Both the position numbers and the translations under genes were made by a program. A stretch of DNA of 64,000 nt, from positions 1-64,000 of the forward strand of contig CASFZR010000006.1 in NCBI GenBank assembly GCA_949299185.1, read 5' to 3'. Shown here piece by piece: positions 62,571 through 64,000 of this stretch; positions within the stretch are counted from its first letter, which is position 1; each line of letters opens with the position of its first letter. Under the pieces are notes generated by a model that saw nothing but the letters and a program-made list of their open reading frames with translations, had not been told where the DNA came from and did no database searches. This DNA comes from an uncultured Spirochaetales bacterium (GTDB lineage: Bacteria > Spirochaetota > Spirochaetia > Sphaerochaetales > Sphaerochaetaceae).

Positions 62571-64000
62571 TCAATCATCGAACTTCCTGTCATAGAGAAG
62601 CGCGGCAATCATCACCACGAATACCGATCCTGCATTATGCACAAGTGCGCCGGTGGTAGGCGTAAGAAGGCCGAGGAGAGAAAGGATGATTGCTATGGCA
62701 TTGATGCAGAGTGATAGCGATATGCTGAGCCGAATCGTGCTTACGGTTGCGTTGGAGAGCCTTTTCAGATATGGAATCTTCGATATATCATCACCCATCA
62801 GCGCGATATCCGCAGCTTCTATCGCGATATCACTGCCGATCGCTCCCATTGCGATTCCCACATCAGCGCTTTTCAGTGCCAGAGCGTCGTTTACCCCATC
62901 TCCTATCATCGCCACTGTGCGTCCTTCGGACCTCAGCTCATCTATCACGCTGGCTTTCTGCAATGGAAGCAGATCCGAACGTATCTCCGTAAGGCCAAGG
63001 CTTGAGGCTATGTGCTTTGCTGTACGGCTATTATCTCCGGTAAGAAGCACACCCCTCATATCAAGCGCTGATAACCTGGATATCATGGTCCTCGATTCCT
63101 TCCGAAGCTCATCCGAGAATCCGACAAGTCCTGTGACCTTCCCATCTATGGCGGCTATCATGATGGCCTTGCCTTCGCCTATGAGCATATTCATGGCTTC
63201 TTCTGATCCTTCAAGGGATATCCCTGCTTCATGCAGCAGTCTTGCGTTGCCGCAGAGTACGGTCTTGCCCTCGACCGTTGCCCTTACGCCTTTTCCTGCC
63301 TCCATCATGAAGGAGGAGGCTTCCTTCGGCGAGCTAGCTGTCTGCTGGATGAGAAGTGCCTTTGCCAGCGGGTGTTCGCTTCGTCTTTCGACCGCACAGA
63401 TGATGGAAATGAATTCCGTGGAACTATAAGAGGGATCAAGGATGACTACATCCGATACCACGGGCTTTCCATACGTCAGCGTTCCTGTCTTGTCAAAGGC
63501 TATCGTATCTACCTTGCCCATCTTCTCCAGAGCATCGCCTGACTTGATGATGACGCCTTTCTTCGTTGCCTGGCCGATTGCCGCCATGATTGCCGTGGGC
63601 GTGGCAAGTACGAGAGCGCAGGGACAGAAGACTACGAGGACCGTCACGGCCTTGACTATATTGCCGGTGAATGCGTACGCGAGGATAGCTATCAGGAGTG
63701 CAGCTGGTACTAGCCAGCTTGCCCATCTATCAGCGATGCGCTGGATAGGGGCCTTCTTCTCATTGGCTTCCTGAACGAGCCTTATCAGCTGTTCGAGAGA
63801 GCTGTCCTTGCCGACCTTCTGCGCCTTGATATCTATCGAGCCATAGAGATTCATCGTTCCAGAGAAGACCTCGTCTCCTAGGCTCTTGTCTACCGGGAGC
63901 GATTCGCCTGTCATTACCGATTGATCTATCGAGGTGATGCCTGCAATGATGATTCCATCTACAGGAATACTCTCTCCGGGAAGTATGCGGATAATGTCAT
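62571..64000 (-). CDS. Heavy-metal P1B-type ATPase, partial (5' end outside window)
   Basis: Open on the minus strand from the right edge to TGA at 62571, at least 476 residues. Actuator end with TGESLPVDK, membrane CPC motif in FCPCALVLATPTA, phosphorylation DKTGTLTYGKPV, SEHPLAKAL (HP locus), GDNSRTAKHIAS and MIGDGVNDALALKSADVGIAMG. The CPC motif fits Cu+, Zn2+ or Cd2+; the last helix reads LVHNAGSVFVV, a pattern not decisive for the metal. The N-terminal metal-binding domain is beyond the edge. Confidence 0.95.
   Translation of the reverse strand, partial: DIIRILPGESIPVDGIIIAGITSIDQSVMTGESLPVDKSLGDEVFSGTMNLYGSIDIKAQKVGKDSSLEQLIRLVQEANEKKAPIQRIADRWASWLVPAALLIAILAYAFTGNIVKAVTVLVVFCPCALVLATPTAIMAAIGQATKKGVIIKSGDALEKMGKVDTIAFDKTGTLTYGKPVVSDVVILDPSYSSTEFISIICAVERRSEHPLAKALLIQQTASSPKEASSFMMEAGKGVRATVEGKTVLCGNARLLHEAGISLEGSEEAMNMLIGEGKAIMIAAIDGKVTGLVGFSDELRKESRTMISRLSALDMRGVLLTGDNSRTAKHIASSLGLTEIRSDLLPLQKASVIDELRSEGRTVAMIGDGVNDALALKSADVGIAMGAIGSDIAIEAADIALMGDDISKIPYLKRLSNATVSTIRLSISLSLCINAIAIILSLLGLLTPTTGALVHNAGSVFVVMIAALLYDRKFDD

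Noticed and set aside
1..64000. tRNA or rRNA genes
   Set aside because: No cloverleaf-like GGTTCGANTCC segment with matching stems and no rRNA signature was noticed by eye; a tRNAscan-SE/Infernal run would settle it.

Overview
The window reads as a chromosomal segment of a host-associated spirochaete, probably of the Sphaerochaetaceae/Treponemataceae type. Pointers are a membrane-anchored giant coiled-coil protein of the spirochaete SpiroCoCo kind (23927-25792), a ribosomal cluster without fusA, infA, adk, map or rpsD, and many PP2C/STAS signalling proteins. GC content is moderate and coding density is very high, with many ATGA, TAATG and GTGA start/stop overlaps. The taxonomic call is inference from gene content only.

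Layout. 1-673: end of rpsL and all of rpsG, closed by a terminator. 733-2425: a small accessory island (KilA-N-like protein, TSCPD protein, GNAT acetyltransferase, internally deleted Rpn-type nuclease), followed by decayed sequence. 2738-16838: a near-consensus promoter, a long structured leader, then tuf and the S10-spc-alpha ribosomal cluster to rpoA-rplQ and a strong terminator. The S10/L3 junction looks damaged. 16989-19874: rny-ymdB and a convergent GerMN protein. 19929-25829: ptsI, der, a HAD phosphatase and the coiled-coil protein. 25854-30458: grpE-dnaK-dnaJ-rlmB. 30459-31721: a divergent purD.

31827-37658 and 39772-49991 form the most unusual part. The first locus is STAS protein, MATE transporter with a C-terminal RsbW-like (GHKL) domain, GH3 adenylating enzyme, and a membrane PP2C phosphatase ending in an intact-looking RsbW-like kinase domain. 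The second is a 10-kb operon: two lipoproteins, a binding-protein/permease fusion, an ABC ATPase with a C-terminal RsbW-like domain, a second membrane PP2C, a dicarboxylate/amino-acid symporter with an N-terminal RsbW-like domain, a CstA-type transporter and an unknown membrane protein. In all three transporter-fused domains the Mg-binding Asn of the N box is replaced and the glycine loops are degraded, so they look like non-kinase docking modules. The same pair of ATTCATCGG direct repeats, 21 bp apart in each case, lies upstream of both loci. I read this as a candidate partner-switching system whose outputs are membrane transporters rather than a sigma factor.

50240-64000 is mostly housekeeping: rpsT, HU, lnt, cinA; rho-rpmE; a degenerate galactokinase, surE, a YkgJ-type protein; a nifS broken by an exact 20-bp tandem duplication; nifU, an HTH protein; and on the minus strand a TGS/uridine-kinase-like protein, a DUF4186 protein and a metal P-type ATPase that runs off the right edge. 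No rRNA, tRNA, CRISPR array or complete insertion sequence was seen.
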